Shown here: positions 25,883 to 35,489 of the stretch, in pieces
Position numbering within the stretch: the stretch's first letter is position 1
How the letters are laid out: the number at the start of each line of letters is the position of its first letter
NCBI RefSeq assembly: GCF_943193185.1
Contig: NZ_CALPDE010000008.1
Location: forward strand, 18,704-82,703
DNA length: 64,000 bases
Direction: 5' to 3'
DNA from: Lactococcus ileimucosae
Lineage (GTDB): Bacteria > Bacillota > Bacilli > Lactobacillales > Streptococcaceae
The notes under the pieces: model-generated
The model's database searches: none
What the model was told of the DNA's origin: nothing
Seen by the model: the letters and a program-made list of their open reading frames with translations, nothing else
Translations under genes and position numbers: made by a program

Positions 25883-26194
25883 AAAAAAATAATCCGCCTC
25901 TAAATAATAGAAACGAACTGCCGTGGTACCATTCTAATTCATGTAAAAGATGACAAAAAACCTTCTACACCTTGCTAACTATCTTTGGTAACAAACAAGA
26001 TTGTTCCAAAAATAATGTGTTCAATAACGAGAACCACTCCGTTGACAGTTTATTCAAAAACTGAACTCACTGCCACGCGATTTCTAGGCCATTTTCAAAG
26101 TTTCCGTTAGTCTTGCTCTCACTATCCGCAAGCTCCCTGTGCTAACTTTCACTCCTACTCTCCTAGTCGCTTTTATTTCTTTGTTTTTGACTAT
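25883..26194 (-). ncRNA. T-box leader, methionine-specific
   Basis: A riboswitch that reads uncharged tRNA. On the minus strand the conserved T-box reads AGAATGGTACCACGG (25922-25936), close to the AGGGTGGNACCGCG consensus. It is followed by a terminator stem CGTTTCTA/TAGAGGCG (25894-25914) and a T run (25883-25889). The base of stem I pairs GCGACTAGG (near 26170) with CCTAG...TCGC (near 26080). On the 3' side of the specifier loop, directly before the closing stem, lies ATG (26092-26090), followed by a purine. This predicts recognition of tRNA-Met and antitermination when methionine is short. Confidence 0.9.
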
Positions 26195-26200
26195 GGTTTT

Positions 26201-26209
26201 ATTTTAGCA
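26201..26209 (-). promoter_or_regulatory. Promoter of the metQNI operon
   Basis: Extended -10 TGCTAAAAT on the minus strand. The predicted start is just upstream of T-box stem I. Confidence 0.6.
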
Positions 26210-26261
26210 AATTATTTTCGATTTAGAATTACAAATTTTTAATCACCGCATTTGAAATAAT

Positions 26262-26286
26262 AAAACCTTCATCCGAAGATGAAGGT
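26262..26286 (-). terminator. Terminator of the glycerol facilitator gene
   Basis: ACCTTCATC/GATGAAGGT 9-bp perfect stem with a 4-nt loop, followed by TTTATTATTT on the minus strand. Confidence 0.8.
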
Positions 26287-26298
26287 CAAAGTCCAACA

Positions 26299-27168
26299 TT
26301 AGAGGTAGATAATCTTGAACAAAGCGACAGCTGCAAGAGCTGCAAGGATAGGTGCTGTAACAGGTACCCATGAATACCACCATTTGCTCTCCCCTTTATG
26401 TTCACCCAAAATTGATTTTGGCAAGAGTGAGTGCAATATACGTGGACCAAGGTCACGTGCTGGGTTCAAACCAGGACCTGTAGGACCACCAAGTGAAGCA
26501 ACCAACACAAGAACAAGGAAGCCAAGAACAACGTGGCTGATTGCTGAGGATGAAGCTGCTCCTGAGACTGATGCTGCGATTTGTCCTGTAACATCAGCAC
26601 TTGTTGTATCTGCACCTTGTTTAGCTGCATATTCGGTCATCCATTTGATTGATTCGCTCCCACGATAAAGGTTTGTTAAGCCCATAGCACCAAAGAAGAG
26701 CACAAATGACCCAACGAACTCATTCAAGAAGCCATTAATCAAGGCACCTGTATGCGTAGTGATTGTCCCATCATCAACGTTATCGATTGTTGAGAATGTT
26801 CCTAAAATAGCATTTGAATTTTCTGTTTTAAGATAGTAAGGACGGTAAACCATTACGACAATCAATTGTCCAAACATCGCTCCAAGAAGTTGAGCGAGGA
26901 TGTAAAAAGGTACTTGTTCCCAAGGGAAAAGGTTTGATGCTGCAAGTCCAAGCGTAAAGGCTGGGTTGATCTGAGCTGTAATATTTCCTAAAGCTACAGC
27001 TGGCAACATTACACCAAGGCCGTAACCCCAAGCGATAATCAGCCAAGATTGGCCAAAGGCTTTTGTGCCTTTGAGTTCAACGTTAGCAACTGCACCATTA
27101 CCCAAGATAAGCAAAAGTGCAGTGCCAATAAATTCAGTGAGATATTTCACTGTCCATGAATAGTCCAT
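26299..27168 (-). CDS. gla: Glycerol facilitator / aquaglyceroporin of the lactococcal Gla type
   Basis: A 289-residue MIP-family channel with six helices and the two half-helix signatures, both canonical: NPA in AQINPAFTLG (about 67-69) and NPA in GLNPARDLG (about 230-232). Arg after the second NPA is the selectivity-filter arginine. Compared with E. coli GlpF it has long loops (residues about 120-140 and 172-205) typical of lactococcal Gla, also 289 residues. It passively admits glycerol and water. GGAGG five bases before ATG 27168 fixes the start. In L. lactis this gene lies next to pepX; here a small gene and a large surface-protein gene intervene. Confidence 0.93.
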   Translation of the reverse strand: MDYSWTVKYLTEFIGTALLLILGNGAVANVELKGTKAFGQSWLIIAWGYGLGVMLPAVALGNITAQINPAFTLGLAASNLFPWEQVPFYILAQLLGAMFGQLIVVMVYRPYYLKTENSNAILGTFSTIDNVDDGTITTHTGALINGFLNEFVGSFVLFFGAMGLTNLYRGSESIKWMTEYAAKQGADTTSADVTGQIAASVSGAASSSAISHVVLGFLVLVLVASLGGPTGPGLNPARDLGPRILHSLLPKSILGEHKGESKWWYSWVPVTAPILAALAAVALFKIIYL

Positions 27169-27248
27169 GAATTCCTCCAAATAATAAAAATTAATGACAA
27201 AATAAAAACGAGATTAACTCATGTTAAGCTCTTTTGTTATACCTAGAC

Positions 27249-27257
27249 ATTATAGCA
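27249..27257 (-). promoter_or_regulatory. Promoter of the glycerol facilitator gene
   Basis: Extended -10 TGCTATAAT on the minus strand, giving a leader of about 75 nt. The rest of the 340-bp gap to the next gene holds the terminator at 27464-27499 and an imperfect GC-rich hairpin at about 27392-27420. Confidence 0.65.
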
Positions 27258-27463
27258 TGTTTTTTTCATTTTCGCTAAAAAGATGCAAATACTTGAAAAG
27301 AAAAATTGCTTTGAGAGAAACTTCTTGAAAACCAGCTCGGCGTAAGCGTTTTATATTTTTCCGGCTGTCAAATTTCTTATAAGTCTTACAAAAAAAGGCA
27401 AGCAGACGCTTTAGGGCTGCCTCAAAATTTTAGAGCGCGTTACAACTCTCTCTGTTCTCTTTT

Positions 27464-27499
27464 CAAAAAAATACAAAACGTGCTCAAAGCACGTTTTGT
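27464..27499 (-). terminator. Terminator of the 67-residue protein gene
   Basis: ACAAAACGTGCT/AGCACGTTTTGT perfect 12-bp stem with a 3-nt loop, followed by ATTTTTTTG on the minus strand. Confidence 0.85.
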
Positions 27500-27508
27500 A
27501 AAGTTTAA

Positions 27509-27712
27509 TTAGTCAACTTGAGTGATAGTACGGACATGGAAAGCAAACTTGCCACTGTCTGTTACCATAAAACCGCTGTGAGCAGCAACATGCTGAACGG
27601 CCTGTTCCATGCTGTCAAACTCTTTGATGACAGTATGTGACTCTGCTTCTCCCATAAAGTTTGGCATTTCTTTTTCCTCATATGAAGAAAGGCCACTGAA
27701 TTTGAATTTCAT
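27509..27712 (-). CDS. Small conserved-looking protein of unknown function
   Basis: A 67-residue soluble protein, MKFKFSGLSSYEEKEMPNFM at its start and FAFHVRTITQVD at its end. It has no signal peptide or membrane helix. I do not recognise the family. It looks real: AGGAG lies seven bases before ATG 27712, a strong terminator follows, and the composition is normal. The first ATG at 27718 touches the binding site and is unlikely. It appears monocistronic. Confidence 0.65.
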   Translation of the reverse strand: MKFKFSGLSSYEEKEMPNFMGEAESHTVIKEFDSMEQAVQHVAAHSGFMVTDSGKFAFHVRTITQVD

Positions 27713-28017
27713 AATCATTCTCCTCTATGCTTTGTTCTTCTTAACCCCTCTATTATAGCACTCTTTTTGTTTGATGTTCAAGCAAAGTTATTTTTCTAAA
27801 TCACACATTCCCTTCTTATGACTAAGAATACTAATAGTGAGCAGTCGAGGGAAAAGGCCTAAAGTTTAAGGCTGGAGAGGAATGAGGAAAGGAAGAAACT
27901 TACTTGAATCTTATGTTCTTATTGACTTAAAACTAAAAATAAAGGAAAAATAAGCTATGTTTTCTTGCACAGCTCCGCACGACGACTCAAATAAAATGTC
28001 TCGTTTGCTAAGTGTTT

Positions 28018-29784
28018 TTAAAGATTTGATGTCCATGCGCCGTCTTGGTCGCGGAGGAGCATAGCTGGGGATTGAGGCATGACTACCGTTTTGAGTCCGT
28101 TCGCATGATGAAAGAAGTTAAATGAACCAGGTGAATCTACGCCTCCATTCACTACCCAAGGAAAGCTATCGTTATACGGGGTACGTGTCCCACCTCCAGC
28201 AGTTACTCGTGAAGCCATCGTTGGAAAAGCTTTGCCTGGGCCCGAAATATTATTGAGTTCAGCTACAGAAAGAGAAAAGGCCTTCTTCTCTCCGTTAGGG
28301 TCAACTGTCGCAAAGTCATTTTTCAAAGCAGCCGTAAAGGCTGGGTTTTCAAAGTCTAAAATAAAGGCTCGAGGTTCGCCTACAATTGGTATCCCCACGC
28401 CTGGATGAGCACCCCAACTACCAGACCACCACTCACTAATATGTGCATCCGGACCCACTCCAGTAAATTCTTTTTGCACGGGTTGGACCTGACGGCGAAC
28501 AACGCTTGGCAGATTATCATGCCAGTTCTTCATGTTATTATCTAAAGTTGAACCATTATAGCTGTCTACACCAGCATTGGTATTCCATGCACTATTAATC
28601 TGAAAATCAGCAGTTTGTACCAAGTGATTCCCACCGCCCTTGTTTTCAAGATAGCGGTACTGCGTGCCACGCATAGAGAATGTTTGACCCGGTGTCATTT
28701 CACCTAGGATTGGCATACCGCTGCGGACTTCATCCACCAGCTGTTTGGCGAGGGCGCTGTGCTCCTCGTTGCTGCCTTCCCACAGGGCTGCCACATCGCC
28801 ATCTGTGTTGGCAACCATATTGGCAACAGCCTTAATCCCGTAATACAAGTCCCCTCTGAGCCCCCCTATGGCAAGAGTGGCTTGGTCAAGGAGGAAGGAT
28901 GTCGCTTCCTCTGGGAAGAGCAGATTGGCCCAGTAAGCCCAACCTGTTTGAGGATCCACCACCCAGAAGTTCCCCACACGGTCTTGCACGGGTAAGGCAT
29001 TCCACTGGCTGAGCAACATGACCGGCTGGTCTTGGAGGACGGTTTGACGAGCCGTGTGTGGCCCGTCTTCTGTATCAGGCGGTGTCCCTAAAATAGAAGT
29101 GGCTGTACTGCCGTTGGTCCAGTAGCCATCTGTCCCATTCCCGGGATGAGTGACCCCTGTGGCATCTGCTCCGGCATTGGTTCCGTTGGCGCTGACAGAG
29201 GTATCGGCCTCTTCTCCCGACTGGGTCCAGTCACGCCCATCGCCTGCAGCGGCTGTCTTATGGTTGTCGCGGGCACGGTTAAAGGTCGGCATGAAGTAAG
29301 GAGCATTCAGCTGACCTGAGCCGTCTGTGGCTGCGCGAGGCTGCCAGCCGACAGTCCAGCGGGCCCGGGCGTTGAAGACGGCACCCGGTCCGACACGTTG
29401 GCCGACTGTGTTGCCCGAGGCTTCTGGTGTCCAAGGGGTCCATGTGCCCGTGTCTTCCTTGATGGGTTGTACTGCGTTGCCCTCTGCCACCTCTTGTGGG
29501 TCGGCTTGGACCAGAGACTCGCCATTGATTTCCATGTATTCGAGGAGCTTAACGCGCACCAAGATAGGCGCATCACCAAAGTTCTCCGCGAAGACATCCT
29601 TGTTGCCTGAGGCGCGGTCAAAGTAGTCGTGCAGGCGGCCGACTTCTTCAAAGTTGACACTGACACTACGGTCATTGATGGCCCGCTGTGTGAAGGAGAA
29701 CCATGCGAAGGTTCCTGAGATGAGCAGCAGGACCGACAGTATGGCCAAAAGAATTCCTAGTTTTTTTCTGTTTGTTGAGTGCAT
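28018..29784 (-). CDS. Large secreted protein with SipW-type signal sequence
   Basis: A 588-residue protein. The N-terminus is a basic MHSTNRKK start, a hydrophobic helix (about 9-28) and GTFAWFSFTQRAIN, the pattern of SipW-dependent and related matrix proteins. A block typical of that class follows: RLHDYFDRASGNKDVFAENF then ILVRVKLLEYMEI. There is no LPxTG motif and no C-terminal membrane helix. The middle (about 28760-29660) is clearly richer in G and C than its flanks and the neighbouring genes, so the gene is mosaic or recently acquired. No sipW-like signal peptidase gene is in the window. Function is unknown; a matrix or surface role is inference. Confidence 0.7.
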   Translation of the reverse strand: MHSTNRKKLGILLAILSVLLLISGTFAWFSFTQRAINDRSVSVNFEEVGRLHDYFDRASGNKDVFAENFGDAPILVRVKLLEYMEINGESLVQADPQEVAEGNAVQPIKEDTGTWTPWTPEASGNTVGQRVGPGAVFNARARWTVGWQPRAATDGSGQLNAPYFMPTFNRARDNHKTAAAGDGRDWTQSGEEADTSVSANGTNAGADATGVTHPGNGTDGYWTNGSTATSILGTPPDTEDGPHTARQTVLQDQPVMLLSQWNALPVQDRVGNFWVVDPQTGWAYWANLLFPEEATSFLLDQATLAIGGLRGDLYYGIKAVANMVANTDGDVAALWEGSNEEHSALAKQLVDEVRSGMPILGEMTPGQTFSMRGTQYRYLENKGGGNHLVQTADFQINSAWNTNAGVDSYNGSTLDNNMKNWHDNLPSVVRRQVQPVQKEFTGVGPDAHISEWWSGSWGAHPGVGIPIVGEPRAFILDFENPAFTAALKNDFATVDPNGEKKAFSLSVAELNNISGPGKAFPTMASRVTAGGGTRTPYNDSFPWVVNGGVDSPGSFNFFHHANGLKTVVMPQSPAMLLRDQDGAWTSNL

Positions 29785-30284
29785 GTCACACTTCCTCTTT
29801 TCTTTTTATGTTCTAAGGGTTAATATAATATTCTTATGCATTTTAGTGCATGATAGGCTAGCGCACGGCAAAAAACGTCCCAGTCATCCGGAACGTTTTG
29901 GTGCATGCAGAAAAGAAGGGTAATCTACCGCCTGTTTATGTTTATGTTTATGTGTTGTGTTGTGTTGTGTTGTCTGATTATAAGTCATTGGGGGTGTTTC
30001 TCCAAATACAATGGTATCTCTCATTATATTTTAACATGTTACTTAATATTTATGAAATGTTATCATAATGTTTTGTTACATTGCTATTCTTGGAGAAATC
30101 GGTTATAAAAAAGCAGCCTTTTCCTACTTTGACCATTCTCTATACGCATTATTAACGGCATATTAAAAGCTATTGTCATCATCGCACCTAAAGCTGCTTA
30201 CGATAAACGTCAGCCTCTATAAGGATTGACCAAGCTTCTTATTAGACAATATTCGATTGGTGAAAAGCAGGCGAGCTGCTTTTC
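29785..30284. other. Intergenic stretch between the SipW-type gene and pepX
   Basis: It holds a hairpin AAAACGT.CC/GG.ACGTTTTTT (29870-29899) with a T run on the minus strand, placed upstream of the SipW-type gene, where it could attenuate that transcript. Simple repeats follow (29935-29975). A perfect GAAAAGCAG/CTGCTTTTC hairpin (30262-30284) sits directly before the pepX -10. No gene is seen. Confidence 0.5.
29935..29975. repeat. Short tandem repeats, 6-bp x3 then 5-bp x4
   Basis: TTTATG occurs three times in tandem (29935-29952) and TGTGT four times (29951-29970). They lie about 150-190 bp upstream of the SipW-type gene. Confidence 0.7.
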
Positions 30285-30293
30285 TGTTATAAT
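30285..30293 (+). promoter_or_regulatory. Promoter of pepX
   Basis: Extended -10 TGTTATAAT directly after a 9-bp hairpin that covers the -35 area. The leader is about 30 nt with a GAAAGGAAG binding site. Confidence 0.6.
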
Positions 30294-30328
30294 AGGCTGT
30301 AGATGATGTACCGAAAGGAAGATACTGC

Positions 30329-32626
30329 ATGAAATTTAATCACTTTTCTATCGTTGAAAAAACATTTGATGAACAGTTGCTCGAACTGGACCACCTTGGC
30401 TTTACCTGGTCTGTTTTCTGGGAAGAAAAGAAAATACTCAAAGACTTTTTGACTGTTTCTCCTGTGGAAAGCGAGGGACTCCAAGCGACATCTACAAACT
30501 CTTTCCAAGATTTTCTTGCTTCTGATCAAGAACTGACATGGGATATCTTTTGGACCATCAGCTTACAGCTGCTTGGCTTTGTTCCTCATTTTGAATTTCA
30601 GGTAGACCAAGCAGAAAAATTTGCAAAATCAATAAATATCCCTATGCTGAACGAGGAGAATCTTGACAGTGAAGCTCTTATCCGAACACTTTACCTTCTT
30701 CTGTGCAGCCGCTGTAAAAACGGTATGACACTTGTTGAACACTGGGTGTCCGAAGGTCTTCTTCCCCTAAGTAACACTTATCATTTTTTCAATGACAAGT
30801 CTCTCGCAACCTTTGATACTGCACAATTGATTCGTGAAACAGTTTGGGTAGAGTCAAAGGTTGATACTTATAATACGGGAAAATTTGACTTGATTAAGGT
30901 TCAAATTATCCGCCCGACATTTGAAGACAAGCTTCCCGCTGTTATGACCGCCAGCCCTTATCACTTAGGAATAAATGAAATTGCTAATGACAAGCAGTTG
31001 CATGACATGAATATCCCCTTGGATGAGAAGCCTTCTGGCAACATTAGTGTTGAAACTCAACTCCCCACCCTTCCTGATTATGAACAAGAAGTAACTCCGA
31101 AAGCTCAAACAGAAGCCTTGACACAAAAATTTACACATGGTTGGACTTACTCACTTAATGACTATTTCTTAGCACGCGGTTTCGCCTCTATCTATGTAGC
31201 AGGTGTTGGTACAATGGACTCGGATGGCTTTCAAACTTCTGGTGACTACCAGCAGATTTATAGCATGACAGCGGTCATCGACTGGCTAAACGGCCGCACT
31301 CGTGCCTTCATCTCACGTGATAGAGCACAGGAAGTTACCGCTGACTGGGCCAATGGCAAGGTAGCCATGACTGGAAAATCTTATCTGGGAACAATGGCAT
31401 ACGGTGCCGCGACTACAGGTATTGATGGTTTAGAAGTCATCGTGGCAGAAGCCGGCATCACCTCTTGGTACAACTATTATCGTGAAAATGGTCTAGTTCG
31501 TTCACCCGGCGGATATCCTGGCGAAGACCTGGATGTCTTAGCGGCCCTTACTTATTCACGTAATCTTCAGGGCGCTGACTTTCTTGCTGCCAATGCGCAA
31601 TATGAAAAGCAGCTTTCACAGATGCTTGAAGCACTTGACCGTACGACCGGAGACTATAACCAATATTGGCACGACCGCAACTACCTGCCACATGCTGAAA
31701 AAACCAAGGCAGATGTTCTTATCGTCCATGGCTTGCAAGATTGGAATGTAACGCCTGATCACGCCTACCATTTTTGGCGAGCGCTTCCTAAAGATGTAAC
31801 TAAACATGCTTTCTTGCATCGCGGAGCCCATATTTATATGAATAACTGGCAGTCTATTGACTTTAGTGAAACTATAAACAGTTATTTCACAGCTAAACTT
31901 CTGAACAGAGCACTTACTCTAGATTTACCACCAGTTGTCTTGCAAGAAAATGGCAAAGCACAGAGCTGGATTGGTCTCCAAGACTGGACAGAAAAAGAAA
32001 CTGTAACATTGCCACTGGGGAAAACAGCTGCTTCTATCCTAAAGTTTGAAAATCATTATGATGAAAAGACTTTCGATGCTTACAGTAAAAACTTCCAAAA
32101 CTTCAAGAAGGACTTGTTTGAAGGCAAGGGCCAAGCTGCTCTTGTAGATTTAGAGCTTTCTGAAGCTATGCTGCTTAGCGGACAGATCCAACTGGACCTT
32201 AAAGTAAAAGTTAACGACAGTAAGGCAATTCTTTCGGCACAACTTCTTGACTTCGGCTCAAAAAAACGCCTGTCCGACCAAGCCCAAAACTTGGACTTGA
32301 AAGCCCTAGACCGTGGTCGGAACTTCATGCTGGAAAATCTGATGGAAATTCCTTTGACAGATAGTCCTTATCAACTTGTAACAAAAGGTTTCCTCAATCT
32401 TCAAAACCGGGAAGACCTCCTCACTGTTAATCCTGTACCCGAAAATGAATGGATAACTTTCAGCCTTAAGCTACAGCCAACAATCTATCAATTCGAAAAA
32501 GGGGACAAACTTCGTCTCTTGCTTTATAGCACTGACTTCGAGCATACTGTCCGCGACAACCGGGAAGTAACCTATGAAGTTGACCTTGGTTCCTCTAAGA
32601 TTATTTTCCCTGTCTCTTCGAAATAA
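30329..32626 (+). CDS. pepX: X-prolyl dipeptidyl aminopeptidase
   Basis: A 765-residue cytoplasmic serine peptidase of family S15 that removes X-Pro dipeptides, needed to use proline-rich casein-type peptides; the L. lactis enzyme has 763 residues. The catalytic serine is in TGKSYLGT (Ser351), the aspartate in GLQDWNV (Asp471) and the histidine in RGAHIYM (His501), the expected S15 spacing. N-terminal dimerisation and C-terminal jelly-roll domains are complete. It works downstream of the peptide importer encoded at 3.8-9.6 kb. Own promoter and terminator. Confidence 0.97.
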   Translation: MKFNHFSIVEKTFDEQLLELDHLGFTWSVFWEEKKILKDFLTVSPVESEGLQATSTNSFQDFLASDQELTWDIFWTISLQLLGFVPHFEFQVDQAEKFAKSINIPMLNEENLDSEALIRTLYLLLCSRCKNGMTLVEHWVSEGLLPLSNTYHFFNDKSLATFDTAQLIRETVWVESKVDTYNTGKFDLIKVQIIRPTFEDKLPAVMTASPYHLGINEIANDKQLHDMNIPLDEKPSGNISVETQLPTLPDYEQEVTPKAQTEALTQKFTHGWTYSLNDYFLARGFASIYVAGVGTMDSDGFQTSGDYQQIYSMTAVIDWLNGRTRAFISRDRAQEVTADWANGKVAMTGKSYLGTMAYGAATTGIDGLEVIVAEAGITSWYNYYRENGLVRSPGGYPGEDLDVLAALTYSRNLQGADFLAANAQYEKQLSQMLEALDRTTGDYNQYWHDRNYLPHAEKTKADVLIVHGLQDWNVTPDHAYHFWRALPKDVTKHAFLHRGAHIYMNNWQSIDFSETINSYFTAKLLNRALTLDLPPVVLQENGKAQSWIGLQDWTEKETVTLPLGKTAASILKFENHYDEKTFDAYSKNFQNFKKDLFEGKGQAALVDLELSEAMLLSGQIQLDLKVKVNDSKAILSAQLLDFGSKKRLSDQAQNLDLKALDRGRNFMLENLMEIPLTDSPYQLVTKGFLNLQNREDLLTVNPVPENEWITFSLKLQPTIYQFEKGDKLRLLLYSTDFEHTVRDNREVTYEVDLGSSKIIFPVSSK

Positions 32627-32637
32627 CTCTATAAAAC

Positions 32638-32669
32638 AAAGCCTTTGCTGAAATAAGCAAGGCTTTTTT
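32638..32669 (+). terminator. Terminator of pepX
   Basis: AAGCCTTTGCT/AGCAAGGCTT stem followed by TTTTTT. Confidence 0.85.
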
Positions 32670-32733
32670 ATCTGAATAAAATTTTTAACCCCAGACAAGA
32701 AGATAAATGTCACAGTCACTTGTCTATATCAGT

Positions 32734-32761
32734 TTGAAACGTCACAGAAATGTTATAAAAT
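32734..32761 (+). promoter_or_regulatory. Promoter of the SHOCT-domain protein gene
   Basis: TTGAAA, 16-nt spacer, TAAAAT. It leaves a leader of about 200 nt in which I find no known motif. An open frame of about 80 codons crosses this leader but has no start codon. Confidence 0.5.
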
Positions 32762-32970
32762 AGTTATAAATATATCATCATATTGCAATCAAACACTTAC
32801 TCCAATCAAGAAAATATTCAGACAGTCAAAATGGCTAGAATGTAGGAAGAAAAACACATGTCAGGCAGTCTCCTACAGACTTTTTCAAAATTTTTATATT
32901 GAAGCTCTTGCATTAGAGGAGACTAAAAACAACAAAAGTGAAAGCAACCTGCATTATGTAGGAGGTACTT

Positions 32971-33531
32971 ATGAAAAAGTTAAAAAAGAAGCAGCTCCCT
33001 ATCACTAAAATCTTATTCACTTACCTGGCTATTTCTAAAATCATGTACTGGTATGAAACTATCACGACTATGAATGGACTGGACTTGAGTAGCACTGCTC
33101 AAAAATTTTTGGAGCGCTTTATAAGCCGAGATCTGTTACTTATCATCGGTGTTATTCTGTTTTATTATTTTGAAAAAATTATTTTTAACAAAAAAAGTCA
33201 AAAAGAAACGTTGAAACAACACATTATGTACTATGTATCGGGCTATCTCTCTATGATTGCTGTTTTACTATTTTTAATGCTTTTTGCTTGGCAAGGCTAT
33301 GATAGAAGCCTTTGGATGGGAACACTTGTTGATGGAACTCTGGGCTACATTGTTATTATGATTGCTTTGAATGTCAAGGACTACTTCAAGTCTAAAAAAG
33401 AAAAAGCAGACCGAGATACTGTTAATCGTCCCGAAGACAGTATAGCCATGTTACATGCTTTGTTAGATAAAGGAATCTTAAGTCAGGAAGAATTTGAGGA
33501 GAAATGTCAAAAAATCGAAAATGAAACCTGA
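32971..33531 (+). CDS. Membrane protein with C-terminal SHOCT domain
   Basis: A 186-residue protein. A basic N-terminus (MKKLKKKQ) is followed by about four hydrophobic helices (about 12-28, 53-68, 85-107, 120-136), a charged linker and a C-terminal SHOCT-type helix pair: IAMLHALLDKGILSQEEFEEKCQKI. SHOCT segments often mediate oligomerisation or membrane-protein contacts, and function is unknown in general. AGGAGG lies before the ATG. The gene is followed by the M28 peptidase gene at 100 bp, possibly one unit. Confidence 0.7.
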   Translation: MKKLKKKQLPITKILFTYLAISKIMYWYETITTMNGLDLSSTAQKFLERFISRDLLLIIGVILFYYFEKIIFNKKSQKETLKQHIMYYVSGYLSMIAVLLFLMLFAWQGYDRSLWMGTLVDGTLGYIVIMIALNVKDYFKSKKEKADRDTVNRPEDSIAMLHALLDKGILSQEEFEEKCQKIENET

Positions 33532-33632
33532 ACTTTTTATCTAGTTAAAACTTGACCAGCTGTTCCTCTCTTTACTGTACACACATAAAACACCATTTTT
33601 AGAAAAAAATAACCGAAAGTAGGACTGTAAAA

Positions 33633-35213
33633 ATGAAAAAACTAAAACATATACTGCGCCCTGCCCTCATGCTGCTTCTTGCAGCGCTTTCTCTCACAGC
33701 TTTTATTACACCAAGAGCGCCAGATTCGCCTCTGACCTCAGCTGCATGGGACACTGTGGAGTTTATGTCAACTGAACCACGGATGATTTTTTCGCCAGAA
33801 CATCTAAGGCGTACAGAAAATCATATTGTTCAGCGCTTGGAAGATGCAGGGTTACCTGTAATGGTGACCGAACATGACTTGGTTCCAGAAGATAGTATCT
33901 TAGGTGCAGACAGGTTAAAACTTTGGGTGGAGAATCTAGGTTTTTCCCCTGACGTGATCGAATCAACCTCTACGCGGAATATCTATTCTTACATTCCGGG
34001 CACTTCCGACAAATTTGTGATTTTTAACGCACATTATGACAGTTTCCCAGATAGTCCAGGAGCGGCTGACAACGCTACCTCTGTGGCAGCTCTTTTGGAA
34101 TCATTTATTGATTTTCATCAGCGGGGAGAAAAACCTGAAGTCGGGATACAAGTCCTTTTCTCTGATGGTCATGAGTTCGGCTTTGGTGCAGGACAGTTTG
34201 TCAAAGAACATCCTGATTTGTTAGAAAATACTATTTTTGCTTTAAATTTTGATGTCGTAGGTAATGGGCCAATCCTTCCTATAGGCGGTGCCAATGAGTT
34301 TTCCAATCAATTTTTCAAGGCAGTCTCTAACCCTACAGGTTTTTCTGTCCTAGCTGATGCGCACCCTCTAGATGAAAGATTTTTTGCAAAAGCTGACATA
34401 CCTGCCATGTCGCTTGTCAACTTTACTAGACCATGGCACTACCACGTTCCCAGCGATGTTATTGAAAACCTCTCTCCTGGAACTGTTACACACTCTATAG
34501 ATGTCATGTCTAGACTCATGGAACAAGTTTCGCAAACAGAGTGGGCAGAGGATTTTGAAGCTGAAGCACCTACCACTCACTTTATGCTGGCTTACCATGT
34601 TTTCATCCAATATGGCGGAGTTGTAAGAAGTCTAATTTCTCTCCTCGCGATAGTTTCTCTTATCGGCTTAATCCTACTCAAACGTCAAGAACTGCAAATC
34701 AGTCTAAAAGGAATTTTCACTTCCATTGCTGGGGTCGTGCTGCTGTTGATACTCTATGCTGGAATTTCCGTGGGTGCTTTTATGCTCTTCTTTAGGACAG
34801 TGGATCATCACCCCTATTTAATCATTAGTGGTCTTTTGCTGGCAGTTCTTCTCCCTCTTGCCTCCTATTTTTATCTCAAAAGACTGGCTCGTTTTATACA
34901 GTATGAAACATTTGCCGTTAGCATAGCTGGAGTTTTTCTCGCTTTGGGGCTTGCCCAAGCAGTATTAATGCCAGGTACAGAGTACTTCTCACTCCTACCT
35001 GTACTATTAATAGCTGCAAGACTTTTACTTCCACAAAATAAGATATTGTACTATGTTTCTGGCGTCTTACTCGGGCTACTGTATCTTCCGCTACTGTTTA
35101 TCATGACTTTCGTCTTAGGTATGGCTCTACCAATACCAGCTTTGTACTATGTCTTGTTTATCATCCTATTTTACGTGTTGGCTAAAAATTATCCTAAAAG
35201 TACACCCTCATGA
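33633..35213 (+). CDS. Membrane-anchored M28-family metallopeptidase
   Basis: A 526-residue protein with an N-terminal signal anchor (about 8-26), an extracytoplasmic zinc-peptidase domain and a C-terminal half with seven or so membrane helices. The M28 zinc ligands can be read: His in FNAHYDSF, bridging Asp in GAADNATS, Glu pair region DGHEFGFG, Asp in NFDVVG, and His in YHVPSD. The layout of an M28 domain followed by a helix bundle resembles ERMP1/FXNA-like and some lactobacterial surface aminopeptidases. It probably releases amino acids from peptides outside the membrane; substrate unknown. Confidence 0.85.
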   Translation: MKKLKHILRPALMLLLAALSLTAFITPRAPDSPLTSAAWDTVEFMSTEPRMIFSPEHLRRTENHIVQRLEDAGLPVMVTEHDLVPEDSILGADRLKLWVENLGFSPDVIESTSTRNIYSYIPGTSDKFVIFNAHYDSFPDSPGAADNATSVAALLESFIDFHQRGEKPEVGIQVLFSDGHEFGFGAGQFVKEHPDLLENTIFALNFDVVGNGPILPIGGANEFSNQFFKAVSNPTGFSVLADAHPLDERFFAKADIPAMSLVNFTRPWHYHVPSDVIENLSPGTVTHSIDVMSRLMEQVSQTEWAEDFEAEAPTTHFMLAYHVFIQYGGVVRSLISLLAIVSLIGLILLKRQELQISLKGIFTSIAGVVLLLILYAGISVGAFMLFFRTVDHHPYLIISGLLLAVLLPLASYFYLKRLARFIQYETFAVSIAGVFLALGLAQAVLMPGTEYFSLLPVLLIAARLLLPQNKILYYVSGVLLGLLYLPLLFIMTFVLGMALPIPALYYVLFIILFYVLAKNYPKSTPS

Positions 35214-35248
35214 ACCTGTATAGCTTTAGGTAAGAGAAGCCCATCATT

Positions 35249-35286
35249 AAAACTCCGATTCTTAAATGAAACATCGGAGTTTTTTT
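35249..35286 (+). terminator. Terminator of the M28 peptidase gene
   Basis: AAAACTCCGAT/ATCGGAGTTTT 11-bp perfect stem then a T run. Confidence 0.85.
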
Positions 35287-35403
35287 CATAGAAAATAGAT
35301 AGTTTTACTGATATGAACTCTCATCTTGGAAATAATGTTATATCATCTAAGAGAAGGCAAAGAAAGTTCCCTCTCCAAGTCCCCCTTCCTTATCTGATAA
35401 AGA

Positions 35404-35430
35404 AAACAGCTCCGACGTTCGGAGCTGTTT
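35404..35430 (-). terminator. Terminator of the VWA/Cna-B adhesin gene
   Basis: AAACAGCTCCGA/TCGGAGCTGTTT 12-bp stem with a 3-nt loop, then TCTTTATC on the minus strand; 60 bp after the stop codon. Confidence 0.75.
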
Positions 35431-35489
35431 CTCTAGAGTTTTTCTCTAAAGTGTACTGTGTTATTGTCTTCTATAAAGATCGACATTTT

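Noticed and set aside
29905..30108. Plus-strand 67-codon cysteine-rich frame
   Set aside because: Translation of simple repeats (TTTATG, TGTGT); no ribosome binding site.
32810..33046. Plus-strand open frame of about 80 codons overlapping the SHOCT-protein start
   Set aside because: It has no ATG, GTG or TTG in frame and no recognisable domain; probably chance in the long leader.
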